From positions 496,001-560,000 of the forward strand of contig NZ_JANUSB010000002.1 in assembly GCF_024793895.1 (NCBI RefSeq): a stretch of DNA of 64,000 nt. Direction: 5' to 3'. The translations under genes and the position numbers were made by a program. Below are positions 32,511 to 41,801 of the stretch, piece by piece (position 1 is the first letter of the stretch; every line of letters starts with the position of its first letter). The notes below the pieces were generated by a model that saw only the letters and a list, made by a program, of their open reading frames with translations, had not been told where the DNA came from and ran no database searches. This DNA comes from Serratia sp. AKBS12. GTDB taxonomy: Bacteria > Pseudomonadota > Gammaproteobacteria > Enterobacterales > Enterobacteriaceae.

Positions 32511-33176
32511 ATGGATTACCACAATCAAACTCTCGGTGCGTTGGCCATTGCCATTCCTGGTGCCAGCAAGCTGTTTCGCGATCATGATTTGGATTTCTGC
32601 TGCGGCGGCAACCGTACGCTGGAGCACGCCGCGCAACGCAAATCGCTGGATCTGCAGCAGCTACAATCACAACTGGCGGCGCTGGCCACCGGCGAATCGG
32701 ACGCGCGGGACTGGCGCCAGACCCCGCTGGCAGAGATTATCGATTATATTCTGCCGCGTTTTCATCAGCGTCACCGGGAACAGTTGCCGGAGCTGGTGTT
32801 GATGGCGGAAAAGGTCGAACGGGTGCACGGCGATAAACCGACCTGCCCGCGCGGTCTGGCCAAGCAGCTAACGCTGATCCGCCAGGATCTGGATAATCAC
32901 ATGATGAAAGAGGAACAGATCCTGTTCCCGATGATCGTCAACGGCATGGGTCGGCAGGCGATGGGACCGATTGCGGTGATGGAGCACGAGCACGTCGAAG
33001 CCGGCGAGCAGTTGGAAGTATTGAAGTTTCTGACCAATAACCTGACGCCGCCTGCAAACGCCTGCACTACCTGGCAAGCGCTGTATCGGGGCATCGATCA
33101 ATTTATTACCGATCTGATGGAGCACATCCACCTGGAAAACAACCTGCTGTTTCCCCGGGCGCTCGGCGGCGAATAA
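32511..33176 (+). CDS. ytfE: Iron-sulfur cluster repair di-iron protein YtfE (RIC)
   Basis: 221-residue hemerythrin-like protein that restores iron-sulfur clusters damaged by nitric oxide or peroxide. The N-terminal ScdA-type domain has D-F-C30-C31-G-G. Metal ligands of the di-iron site are all found with a one-residue shift from E. coli: H85, H106, H130, E134, H161, H205 and E209. AAAGGA precedes the ATG. The upstream NsrR palindrome predicts derepression by nitric oxide. Confidence 0.96.
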   Translation: MDYHNQTLGALAIAIPGASKLFRDHDLDFCCGGNRTLEHAAQRKSLDLQQLQSQLAALATGESDARDWRQTPLAEIIDYILPRFHQRHREQLPELVLMAEKVERVHGDKPTCPRGLAKQLTLIRQDLDNHMMKEEQILFPMIVNGMGRQAMGPIAVMEHEHVEAGEQLEVLKFLTNNLTPPANACTTWQALYRGIDQFITDLMEHIHLENNLLFPRALGGE

Positions 33177-33202
33177 AAACAGGGCGCCACTGGGGCGCCC
33201 TG
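33175..33202 (-). terminator. fklB terminator
   Basis: CAGGGCGCC / GGCGCCCTG; the minus strand runs into TTTTTATTC. It also lies just after the convergent ytfE stop. Confidence 0.85.
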
Positions 33203-33221
33203 GAGGGAGAAACCGTGTGTC

Positions 33222-33842
33222 TTACAGGATTTCCAGCAGTTCAACCTCGAACACCAATGCGCTGAATGGCGGGATCGAGGCGCCGGCACCGCGTTCACCG
33301 TAGGCCAGGTGATGCGGAATGTACAGTTGCCATTTGGAGCCGACCGGCATCAGGGTCAACGCTTCGATCCAGCCCGGGATAACGCCGCTGACCGGGAATT
33401 CTGCCGGTTGGCCGCGCTCTACCGAGCTGTCGAACACTTCGCCGTTGATCAGACGACCGGTATAATGCACACGTACGCGGTCCTGACGAGATGGGATTGG
33501 GCCATTGCCCTGCTCCAGTACCGAGAACTGCAGGCCTGATTCGGTCAGCGACACGCCGTCACGCTTGGCGTTTTCTTCCAGGAACTGCTGTCCTTCTACC
33601 GCCATCGCCTGCTGACGCTCGCGGCGCACCGCATCCGCGCGTTCGTGGATTTCACGCAGCGCACGATGAACAACATCAACGGGAACCGCTGGCGCATTCC
33701 CTTCCATCGCGTCACGCAAACCCGCCAGCAACGCTTCCGGTTGTAAACCTTCCAGACCGGATTCCTGCAATTGCTGGCCGACCTGTAAACCAATCCCGTA
33801 GCTTGCTTGCGCTTCAACGCTGTCAAATGAAGGGGTTGTCAT
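33222..33842 (-). CDS. fklB: FKBP-type peptidyl-prolyl isomerase FklB (FKBP22)
   Basis: 206 residues from [12 protein letters not shown], the E. coli length; a 56-codon upstream extension is rejected. The N-terminal dimerisation region (about 1-90) is helical. The C-terminal FKBP domain carries [26 protein letters not shown] and the late [10 protein letters not shown] and [13 protein letters not shown] motifs. No signal peptide is seen, so it is probably cytosolic. It faces ytfE tail to tail. Confidence 0.96.
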   Translation of the reverse strand: MTTPSFDSVEAQASYGIGLQVGQQLQESGLEGLQPEALLAGLRDAMEGNAPAVPVDVVHRALREIHERADAVRRERQQAMAVEGQQFLEENAKRDGVSLTESGLQFSVLEQGNGPIPSRQDRVRVHYTGRLINGEVFDSSVERGQPAEFPVSGVIPGWIEALTLMPVGSKWQLYIPHHLAYGERGAGASIPPFSALVFEVELLEIL

Positions 33843-34105
33843 GGGTTTTCCTTTAGTCTGTAAAAAGTCGAAGGCGCAGCATAACAGTGCCAGAAAGCCG
33901 GGTAAAATCTTGTGTTGATAATGATGACTTTTGTCGTGGAAAAAGAAACAATGGCGATCTGTTAACGCCCGTTGCCACACGCGCCGCTGCCGATCGCCGC
34001 TGCCTGTCACATCAAGCAGTTAGCGGTCTATACTGAAGGTGTCGTCGGTTCGGCGGTACGCCATCGGTACCGTGGCATTTTTACGCAGTCTGAAGAGAGG
34101 TCACC

Positions 34106-34795
34106 ATGGGCAGAATCGCGCCCAGGAGAAGGAAAACCACCCGCGTCTACCAGCCGTTGCTTCGCACCTGGCTGAACTTCAGCCAACGCCTGAAGCCTGG
34201 CACAGCCCCACGGACGCCCGAGGATCCGGATTCGGAGCAACTACCTGAAAACGGTAAAGGACATGGAATCAAAGCGCTGTTGCTGAAAATCTGGCATTTG
34301 CCGGACGGTTTCCGCTGGCTGGAACCCCTGCCTTACTTTCACCGCCGCTGGGTGATTATCTTCGGCGTCATACTGTTGCTGGCCCTGCTGTGGCCATACT
34401 CACCACAGAACAGCGGCCATCCCTATCCGGTGAGCAATCAACAGCATGACACGTCACCCATGCAGGCCGATCTGCAAGGTGAAGGCAGCAACGACGCCGC
34501 TCTGTCGCAAGAAACCCCGGTAACGCCGCCGGGCAACTGGCAGCGTTATCAGATCCAGCCGGGGCAAACATTGGCGCAGCTGTTCCGCGACAATAACCTG
34601 CCGGTAAATGAAGTGTTCGCCATGGCGCAGGTCGAAGGCAACGACAAACCGTTAAGTAACCTGCAAGCCGGCCAGGAAGTGCGCATCGAACGCGACGCCA
34701 ACGGCGTGATAACCGCGCTGTCGGTCACCGCAGCGGATAACAGCCAGGCCCTGTTCCGTCGTCAGGCCGACGGTAGCTATCGCCGCCAGCGCTAG
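34106..34795 (+). CDS. ytfB: Cell-division-associated OapA-family protein YtfB
   Basis: 229-residue bitopic membrane protein. A basic cytoplasmic N-terminus of about 80 residues precedes one membrane segment (about 82-98), a proline/glutamine-rich linker, and a C-terminal LysM-like OapA domain (about 145-229) starting YQIQPGQTLAQLFRD. E. coli YtfB localises to the septum and binds glycans. AGAGAGGT precedes the ATG. Its stop codon overlaps that of the convergent DUF488 gene in a shared CTAG. Confidence 0.92.
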   Translation: MGRIAPRRRKTTRVYQPLLRTWLNFSQRLKPGTAPRTPEDPDSEQLPENGKGHGIKALLLKIWHLPDGFRWLEPLPYFHRRWVIIFGVILLLALLWPYSPQNSGHPYPVSNQQHDTSPMQADLQGEGSNDAALSQETPVTPPGNWQRYQIQPGQTLAQLFRDNNLPVNEVFAMAQVEGNDKPLSNLQAGQEVRIERDANGVITALSVTAADNSQALFRRQADGSYRRQR

Positions 34796-35148
34796 TCCCC
34801 GAGCTGTTGATACAGGAAATCACGCAGTACCACCCCCTGGTTGTGCTGCGTGTCCTTGCTGCCATACAGCAGGGTCAGGGTCGCGCCCTGGCGCAATAAC
34901 GCCGCCAGCGGCTGCCAGGCGCTGTTTTCGGCCAGTTGCCGACGGTAGCGCGTGACAAACTCTGGCCATTGGTCGCTGTGCTGGTGAAACCACTGGCGCA
35001 ATGCGTTGTCCGGCGCTACCTCCTTCAGCCATTCCACGCCGGCAAGACGCTGCCGGCTAATGCCGCGCGGCCAGAGCCGGTCGATAAGAAAGCAGTGTTG
35101 TGGCACCGGGCCGTTAAAATCATACACTCGCTGTAACACGATATTCAT
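34792..35148 (-). CDS. DUF488 family protein (YeaO-like)
   Basis: 118 residues from MNIVLQRVYDFNG with GGAGGG 7 nt upstream; a longer frame adds 25 non-family residues. The signature IDRLWPRGISRQRL, the W-LKEVAPDNALRQWF block and LLYGSKDTQHNQGVVL belong to DUF488. No biochemical role is established. E. coli K-12 has no gene here between ytfB and rplI, so it is an insertion relative to that genome. Stops of this gene and ytfB share CTAG, leaving no room for a terminator. Confidence 0.85.
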   Translation of the reverse strand: MNIVLQRVYDFNGPVPQHCFLIDRLWPRGISRQRLAGVEWLKEVAPDNALRQWFHQHSDQWPEFVTRYRRQLAENSAWQPLAALLRQGATLTLLYGSKDTQHNQGVVLRDFLYQQLGD

Positions 35149-35210
35149 GCCATCCCTCCATGCTGATGCATCAGAAGCAGGGTAGCGCGTTTTCGCCGCC
35201 ACAGAAAAGC

Positions 35211-35237
35211 AAAACGCCAGCACGAGGCTGGCGTTTT
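35211..35237 (-). terminator. Terminator of the rpsF-priB-rpsR-rplI operon
   Basis: AAAACGCCAG / CTGGCGTTTT, perfect 10-bp arms around a 7-nt loop. The terminal T-run is part of the stem on the minus strand. Confidence 0.85.
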
Positions 35238-35260
35238 AACCGGATTGACAGAGGCTTTAA

Positions 35261-35725
<465 letters not shown>

Positions 35726-35752
35726 TCAAAGTCGTTAATGGACAGTGGCCGA

Positions 35753-36302
<550 letters not shown>

Positions 36303-36310
36303 GGCGGCAA

Positions 36311-36727
<417 letters not shown>

Positions 36728-36748
36728 TTATTCAGCCTCCTGTCAGGG

Positions 36749-36795
36749 TCAGCCGTGGCCCATGGAAGCAAGGAACGTGATTTTTGTACGGCTGA
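36749..36795 (-). promoter_or_regulatory. Leader hairpin of rpsF, candidate S6:S18 autoregulatory site
   Basis: Perfect 8-bp arms TCAGCCGT / ACGGCTGA (36788-36795 and 36749-36756 on the minus strand) close a 31-nt loop within the roughly 90-nt rpsF leader. In E. coli the S6:S18 complex represses its own operon by binding a conserved CCG-containing leader structure. The position and the CCG in the stem fit; the exact bulge was not modelled. Confidence 0.6.
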
Positions 36796-36808
36796 AAAAT
36801 GACGCGTA

Positions 36809-36837
36809 ATCATACTGGCGCAGGGGGGGAAACTCAA
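36809..36837 (-). promoter_or_regulatory. rpsF operon promoter
   Basis: On the minus strand TTGAGT (36832-36837), a 17-bp spacer and TATGAT (36809-36814). Transcription would start near 36801, just upstream of the leader hairpin. Confidence 0.7.
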
Positions 36838-36851
36838 GGACCGCGTGGGAT

Positions 36852-36998
36852 TTATTCGCAGTTATTGGCGCTCGTTGGCAAAAGCGCACGATTTGCTATC
36901 AGCTGAATATATGGATGCGGATCCACTAGTTTTGAAAATCCTTCAACAAAATCATCATCGCCGACGCTATATCGTTCATTTTTTTTGAAAGTTGCCAT
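36852..36998 (-). CDS. Doubtful 48-residue ORF
   Basis: An ATG with AGG 7 nt upstream opens a 48-codon frame beginning MATFKKNERYSVGDDDF. It has no recognised domain. Base composition is more AT-rich than the surrounding genes. It could be a small gene, a decayed remnant, or chance. Confidence 0.25.
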   Translation of the reverse strand: MATFKKNERYSVGDDDFVEGFSKLVDPHPYIQLIANRALLPTSANNCE

Positions 36999-37160
36999 CA
37001 AAAGCCTGCGCTTTTCTATCTGGCAGAAGCCACTAGAATTAACCATATCCGCCGCCAATCAAGCGACGAAAAGAATTTGCAGTCGTTCAACAGAGACAAA
37101 TAACTTCTTGCCATCCGTCCGCCGCCGTCTGGCGTTCCGGGCAAGTCAAGAGAGGCACTT

Positions 37161-37427
37161 ATGAAACGCATTACCCTCGCCACCGTCGTGGCCTTGCTGC
37201 TTTCCGCCAACGCCATGGCCGCCACTGAAATCACCGCACACCAGGCAGATCAGCGCCAGAGCATCGGTTTCGTTACGCTAAGCCATAATGTGGTATCACC
37301 GGATGATGCTTCTTCCCAGGTAAATGATATCGCCGAACAGCGCGGCGCCAGCGCCTATCGCATTATCGCCCTACATGAACCGGGCAGCACCGCGTCGATT
37401 CACGTCAGCGCCGAACTGTATCGCTAA
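37161..37427 (+). CDS. yjfY: YjfY-like periplasmic protein, BhsA/McbA family
   Basis: 88-residue exported DUF1471 protein. The signal peptide ends near AMA-ATE. The core QSIGFVTLSHNVVSP, then GASAYRIIALHEPGS and the terminal HVSAELYR, match E. coli YjfY better than YhcN. It is divergent from rpsF, as in E. coli. A strong terminator follows. Family members are stress- and biofilm-related; this one has no assigned role. Confidence 0.88.
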   Translation: MKRITLATVVALLLSANAMAATEITAHQADQRQSIGFVTLSHNVVSPDDASSQVNDIAEQRGASAYRIIALHEPGSTASIHVSAELYR

Positions 37428-37499
37428 CAGAAAAGTGCAGTACCAGGGAACCAAGCCGCACTGAAAAGCGGCAGCTTAACGACAGTAACACGCTCTCAC

Positions 37500-37525
37500 G
37501 CCCCCTGTTCGCAGGGGGCTTTTTT
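37500..37525 (+). terminator. yjfY terminator
   Basis: GCCCCCTG / CAGGGGGC with loop TTCG, followed by TTTTTT. It overlaps the convergent yjfP stop codon. Confidence 0.92.
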
Positions 37526-38276
37526 ACAGGTTACGCGCAAAGAATGCGACGGTAGCAGCCAGCGCCGCTGGCGTGATGCGATGCGCTACGCCAGGTTCGG
37601 TATCCAGGGTCAAGCGCTGGTCCCAACCGCGTTCGCGCAGCGCCTGCGCCAAACGCAGGCTTTGTGATGCCGGTACCAGATCGTCCGCTTCGCCGTGCCA
37701 TAGCAACAACGGCCGGCCGGCCAGCGTTTCCAATTGATGTTCAACGCCGTAATCCGCCAGTGGCGCTATCCGTTCGGCATGTCGCATCGGCGACAAAATC
37801 TGCCCGTGTTCATCCAACGGCGGAAACAGGGTTTGCGACAGCGAGGTGAAATAGCCGGCCCCCATCAGGCTGGCCGCGGCGGCAATCCAGGGATAACGCG
37901 TCAGCGCGCCCAGGGTGGTCATGCCCCCCATCGACGCGCCCGCCACGCCAATCCGCGTGCCGTCGATCAAGCCACGCTCGACGAAATGCGCCTTCAGCGT
38001 CGGCAGTTCCTCAATGTTGCGCTGCAGAATTTCCCAAAAGTGCGCCAACCGTTGCGCGGCATCACCGTGATAACGTTCGCCGTGCAGTTCGGCATCCGGC
38101 AGTATCACGCGAAAGCCGGCCTTGGCCAACGCATAACCAAAATAGGCATAGACCTCTTTCGACGATGTATAACCGTGGTAGAAAAACACCGTCGGTAATG
38201 GCTGTTGGTATTGCCCGGCCGGCACCGCATGGATCAGCGCAATACCGCCCACGCGTTCGTCATACAGTTCAATCAT
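37524..38276 (-). CDS. yjfP: Alpha/beta-hydrolase, carboxylesterase YjfP
   Basis: 250 residues, near the E. coli length (249). The oxyanion region FFYHGYTSSKEVY comes first, then the nucleophile elbow GASMGG, an acid region LLWHGEADDLVP, and the catalytic histidine in GVAHRITP. The E. coli protein has esterase activity on short acyl esters. No signal peptide is seen. It is divergent from bsmA. Confidence 0.92.
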   Translation of the reverse strand: MIELYDERVGGIALIHAVPAGQYQQPLPTVFFYHGYTSSKEVYAYFGYALAKAGFRVILPDAELHGERYHGDAAQRLAHFWEILQRNIEELPTLKAHFVERGLIDGTRIGVAGASMGGMTTLGALTRYPWIAAAASLMGAGYFTSLSQTLFPPLDEHGQILSPMRHAERIAPLADYGVEHQLETLAGRPLLLWHGEADDLVPASQSLRLAQALRERGWDQRLTLDTEPGVAHRITPAALAATVAFFARNL

Positions 38277-38452
38277 GCTTTACCCCTTCCCGCCCAATGC
38301 CCCATAGTCTACATAATGCTGTCCGCACCGCGCAGTCGGATCGCACACCGCTCTATGATGGCAAAAAAACGTCATACGCATTAGCTCATTATGTTCCACT
38401 ATATACTTAAGCATTACTCTGACGATTTTCCGCTGCGCATTCTGAGGTCACG

Positions 38453-38764
38453 ATGGATATAGCACGCTGTACCGCCATGCTGCTGTTGCTTGGGCTGTTG
38501 TCCGGCTGCGGCATCCTCACCACCACGCCGAAGCCACCGCCGCCGCCGATTGCCGGGCAAGCGCAGGAAATTACCCGTGCGCAAACTGCCGGGCTGGAGA
38601 AGATTGCGACCATCAGCGCGCTGGTTTATGGCAGCCCGATGAATGTGGAAGACGAGATTCAGCGCAAGGCCACCGCCGCCGGAGCACGCTATTACATGAT
38701 CATCATGAATAGCGAAACCGTGGTGCCGGGGCAGTGGTATTCGCAGGCAATTATTTATCGCTAG
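38453..38764 (+). CDS. bsmA: Biofilm peroxide-resistance lipoprotein BsmA (YjfO)
   Basis: 103-residue lipoprotein of the DUF1471 family. The signal sequence ends in the lipobox LLSGC, so C20 is the lipidated residue. A proline-rich stretch (KPPPPP) precedes the family domain with LEKIATISALVYGSP and the final SQAIIYR. E. coli BsmA affects biofilm stress tolerance. It is the fourth DUF1471-family gene in this window. Confidence 0.9.
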   Translation: MDIARCTAMLLLLGLLSGCGILTTTPKPPPPPIAGQAQEITRAQTAGLEKIATISALVYGSPMNVEDEIQRKATAAGARYYMIIMNSETVVPGQWYSQAIIYR

Positions 38765-38782
38765 GCGTAGAGAGGCTGCGGG

Positions 38783-39181
38783 TTAATAGGTCATGCAGGC
38801 GGCGTTCAATACCCCGCCGCTGACCGAGACGCCCCCCAGGAAAATACCGGCTGCGGTATGGTTGGCCTCGATTTTCTCGCTGATGCGCGGCATATACAGC
38901 TTAACCGCGGTAAAGATCAGCAATTGCACCACCAGCGCCACGCAACCCCATAACAGATAGTCCAACAGACTAATCGAGTTGATCGCCGCACTGGCCAGCG
39001 GAATAACGTAGCCCAGACAGGCACCGATAAAACCCAATGCCGCCGCCTGATTATCCTGTTTGATCAGCGCCCATTCATCATGCGCGGTGATGCGGGTATA
39101 AATAAACAGGAACACCAGCACCATGGCAACCCCGCTGAAAAAGTACGAGGCGAATGCCGCTAATAAGTTGATTATTTCCAT
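38783..39181 (-). CDS. yjfL: DUF350 inner-membrane protein YjfL
   Basis: 132 residues with four predicted membrane segments (about 8-26, 44-66, 74-92 and 111-130), the DUF350 pattern. Location between bsmA and aidB differs slightly from E. coli, where yjfL lies with yjfK and yjfM; those partners are absent here. Its function is unknown. Confidence 0.85.
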   Translation of the reverse strand: MEIINLLAAFASYFFSGVAMVLVFLFIYTRITAHDEWALIKQDNQAAALGFIGACLGYVIPLASAAINSISLLDYLLWGCVALVVQLLIFTAVKLYMPRISEKIEANHTAAGIFLGGVSVSGGVLNAACMTY

Positions 39182-39231
39182 ATTTTTACCCGTTGATTGT
39201 GGTGGTACGAGGATCTGAAGCCTACTTATGC

Positions 39232-40860
39232 CTAGCCGCCTACCGCCCTGTCAAGCAGCGACTCGCACAATGTGCCGGATAATGCCCGCTGCCCGCGCTC
39301 GTCAAGCATCGACTGGCACCAGGCTTCGGCTATCGGCGGCGGTGCATAACGCAACAACTGCGCAGCGGCAAACAGAGTGAACAACCGGCCAGTCAAGGTA
39401 CGAGCCTGCGTTTCCTGCAATTTTCCGGTCTGCTGCAACAGCTGTCGCCATTGACGATCGTAATGACGATTCTGTCCTTTTACCTCTGCCAACTCCTGGT
39501 GCACCGCCTCCTGCACCAAAGGACTTTTTGCCCAGGCGCGCAGCACGTCCAGGCACATGATATTACCCGAACCTTCCCAGATGCTATTGACCGGCATCTC
39601 GCGATACAGACGCGGTAACTCGCTGTCCTCGCAATAGCCGATACCGCCAAGCACTTCCATCGCTTCGGCAACAAACGGTATGCCTTGCCGGCAAACGTCA
39701 AACTTGGCCGCCGAGGTCATGATGCGGCACAGCCCCTGCGACAGCGGCTCCTGCTGGCTACCGTAGGCGCGAGCCAGGCGCATCAGCGCTGCCGTTTGCC
39801 CCTCCAGCCGCAGCGCCATGCCCGCCAGTACCTGACGCATCAGCGGCTGCTGGATCAACGTCTTGCCGAACGCCTGGCGCTGGTGGGCATGATAGAGTGC
39901 CACCGACAGCGCACGGCGCATCAAACCATGGCTGCCGAGCGCGCAGTCAAAGCGCGTCTGGCTGCCCATCTTTAAAATTTGCCGTACGCCATCGCCTTCA
40001 TCTCCCAGCAGCCAGGCGGTAGCATCCTGGAACTCTACCTCACTGCTGGCGTTGGCGCGGTTGCCCAGCTTGTCTTTCAGCCGCTCCAGACGCACCGCGT
40101 TACGGCTGCCATCCGGCAGGATACGTGGCAGGAAGAAGCATGACAGCCCGCCTTCGGTCTGCGCCAAAACCAGATGCGCATCGCTTTGCGGCACCGAAAA
40201 AAACCACTTATGTCCTACCAGCCGATACGTTTCACCGTCGCCGCGTCCAGCCAGCGGCGTCGCGCTGGTGGTATTGCTCAAAACGTCCGAACCGCCCTGC
40301 TTTTCGGTCATGCCCATACCAATCAGCAACCCGCGTTTTTGCCCACCAGGCAGCAGATGTGCGTCGTAACGGTCGGAAAGCAGCGGCGGCAGCCAGTCCC
40401 GAAACGCCGTTGGCAGGCTGCGTTGCAGCAGCGGAATGGCGCCGTAGGTCATGGTTATCGGACACAGCGTGCCAGCCTCCACCTGCGCATGCAGTATGAA
40501 ACGAGCAGCGCGTGCCACCACCGATCCAATGCGCGCCTGCTCCTCCCACGGCAGATTATGCACGCGGTTGGCCACCAGCCCCTGCATCAGAATGTGCCAG
40601 GCAGGGTGGAAACGCAGATCGTCCAACCGTTGACCACTGGCGTCATAGCGCAACAGCTCTGGCGGGTTGGCATTGGCCAACCTCCCCAGTTCCAGCGACT
40701 CCTGGGTGCCAAGCTGTTGCCCCAGAGAGGCTAATACGTCGGCATCCCAACCGGCGTGTTCACGCTGTACCGCTTCACGCAACGGAGTATCGGAAAGGAA
40801 CAGATTACTGTTGCCCAGCGGTTTGGGCTGATTAAAAACCGTATGTGTAGACCAGACCAT
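39232..40860 (-). CDS. aidB: Acyl-CoA dehydrogenase-like DNA-alkylation response protein AidB
   Basis: FAD-containing protein of 542 residues that in E. coli is induced by alkylation and binds DNA through a C-terminal basic region. The N-terminal TVFNQPKPLGNSNLF is AidB-specific. The acyl-CoA dehydrogenase core contains MGMTEKQGGSDV, GHKWFFSVPQSD and the RLYREMPVNSIWEGSGN motif. It is monocistronic in appearance. Confidence 0.95.
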   Translation of the reverse strand: MVWSTHTVFNQPKPLGNSNLFLSDTPLREAVQREHAGWDADVLASLGQQLGTQESLELGRLANANPPELLRYDASGQRLDDLRFHPAWHILMQGLVANRVHNLPWEEQARIGSVVARAARFILHAQVEAGTLCPITMTYGAIPLLQRSLPTAFRDWLPPLLSDRYDAHLLPGGQKRGLLIGMGMTEKQGGSDVLSNTTSATPLAGRGDGETYRLVGHKWFFSVPQSDAHLVLAQTEGGLSCFFLPRILPDGSRNAVRLERLKDKLGNRANASSEVEFQDATAWLLGDEGDGVRQILKMGSQTRFDCALGSHGLMRRALSVALYHAHQRQAFGKTLIQQPLMRQVLAGMALRLEGQTAALMRLARAYGSQQEPLSQGLCRIMTSAAKFDVCRQGIPFVAEAMEVLGGIGYCEDSELPRLYREMPVNSIWEGSGNIMCLDVLRAWAKSPLVQEAVHQELAEVKGQNRHYDRQWRQLLQQTGKLQETQARTLTGRLFTLFAAAQLLRYAPPPIAEAWCQSMLDERGQRALSGTLCESLLDRAVGG

Positions 40861-40951
40861 TGGCGTGCTCCCTTTAAGGCTTCAGGAGTCATTATGGTCG
40901 ATGACACGATTTCTGCCGCAGGCGGGATCACAAGATGAGGGGGAAAACGAG

Positions 40952-40977
40952 GGCCCGGCCACCGCTGGCGCCGGGCC
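40952..40977 (-). terminator. Hairpin after rlmB
   Basis: GGCCCGGC / GCCGGGCC around a 10-nt loop. On the minus strand it is followed by CTCGTTTTCC, a poor T-run. Confidence 0.55.
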
Positions 40978-40983
40978 AGAAGG

Positions 40984-41715
40984 TTAACTGCGCTGCCGCA
41001 CCGCTTCGAACAGACAGATACCGGTCGCTACCGACACGTTGAGCGAGGAAACGCTGCCGGCCATCGGGATGCTGATCAGCTCGTCGCAGTGCTCACGGGT
41101 CAGACGGCGCATGCCTTCGCCTTCCGCACCCATCACCAACGCCATCGGACCGGTCATTTTGCTTTGGTACAGCGTGTGGTCGGCCTCGCCGGCGGTACCG
41201 ACCACCCAAACGTTCAGTTCTTGCAGTAAACGCAGAGTACGCGCCAGATTGGTCACACGGATCAACGGCACGTTTTCCGCCGCGCCGCAGGCAACTTTCT
41301 TCGCGGTGGCGTTCAACTGTGCGGAACGGTCACGCGGAACGATCACCGTATGTACGCCGGCGGCATCGGCGCTGCGCAGGCACGCACCGAGGTTATGCGG
41401 GTCGGTCACACCGTCCAGCACCAGCAGAAACGGGGTATCGATACCTTCCAACAGCCCCGGCAGATCGTTTTCCTGATATTGGCGCCCTTCGCGCACCCGG
41501 GCAACAATCCCCTGGTGCACCGCCCCTTCTACCTTGTCGTCCAACCATTGGCGATTGGCCACCTGAATGACGATGCCGGTTGCTTCCAGCTCGGCGATCA
41601 GCGGTTGCAGGCGGCGGTCGTCGCGGCCTTTAAGGATAAACACTTCCAGGAAGCGTTGCGGATCTCGCTCTAATAGGGCTTTGACGGCGTGGATGCCGTA
41701 GATGATTTCGCTCAT
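40984..41715 (-). CDS. rlmB: 23S rRNA (guanosine-2'-O) methyltransferase RlmB
   Basis: SPOUT-class methyltransferase that modifies G2251 of 23S rRNA. It has 243 residues, the E. coli length. The N-terminal substrate domain begins [15 protein letters not shown]. The knotted SAM site has [26 protein letters not shown] and [15 protein letters not shown]. It is 86 bp downstream of rnr in the nsrR-rnr-rlmB unit. Confidence 0.97.
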   Translation of the reverse strand: MSEIIYGIHAVKALLERDPQRFLEVFILKGRDDRRLQPLIAELEATGIVIQVANRQWLDDKVEGAVHQGIVARVREGRQYQENDLPGLLEGIDTPFLLVLDGVTDPHNLGACLRSADAAGVHTVIVPRDRSAQLNATAKKVACGAAENVPLIRVTNLARTLRLLQELNVWVVGTAGEADHTLYQSKMTGPMALVMGAEGEGMRRLTREHCDELISIPMAGSVSSLNVSVATGICLFEAVRQRS

Positions 41716-41801
41716 GATGCTCTTTTAACTGTGCGGCCGACATACGCCGGCCGGTGATAATAATGTACGACAGGTGACCGGGCTATGCCCGTAAGCGGCT
41801 A

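Noticed and set aside
36917-36935. GGATCCACTAGTT, matching part of a common cloning-vector polylinker
   Set aside because: Only about 13 bases match and the flanks do not continue the polylinker. It is probably coincidence, although vector contamination could be checked by a search.
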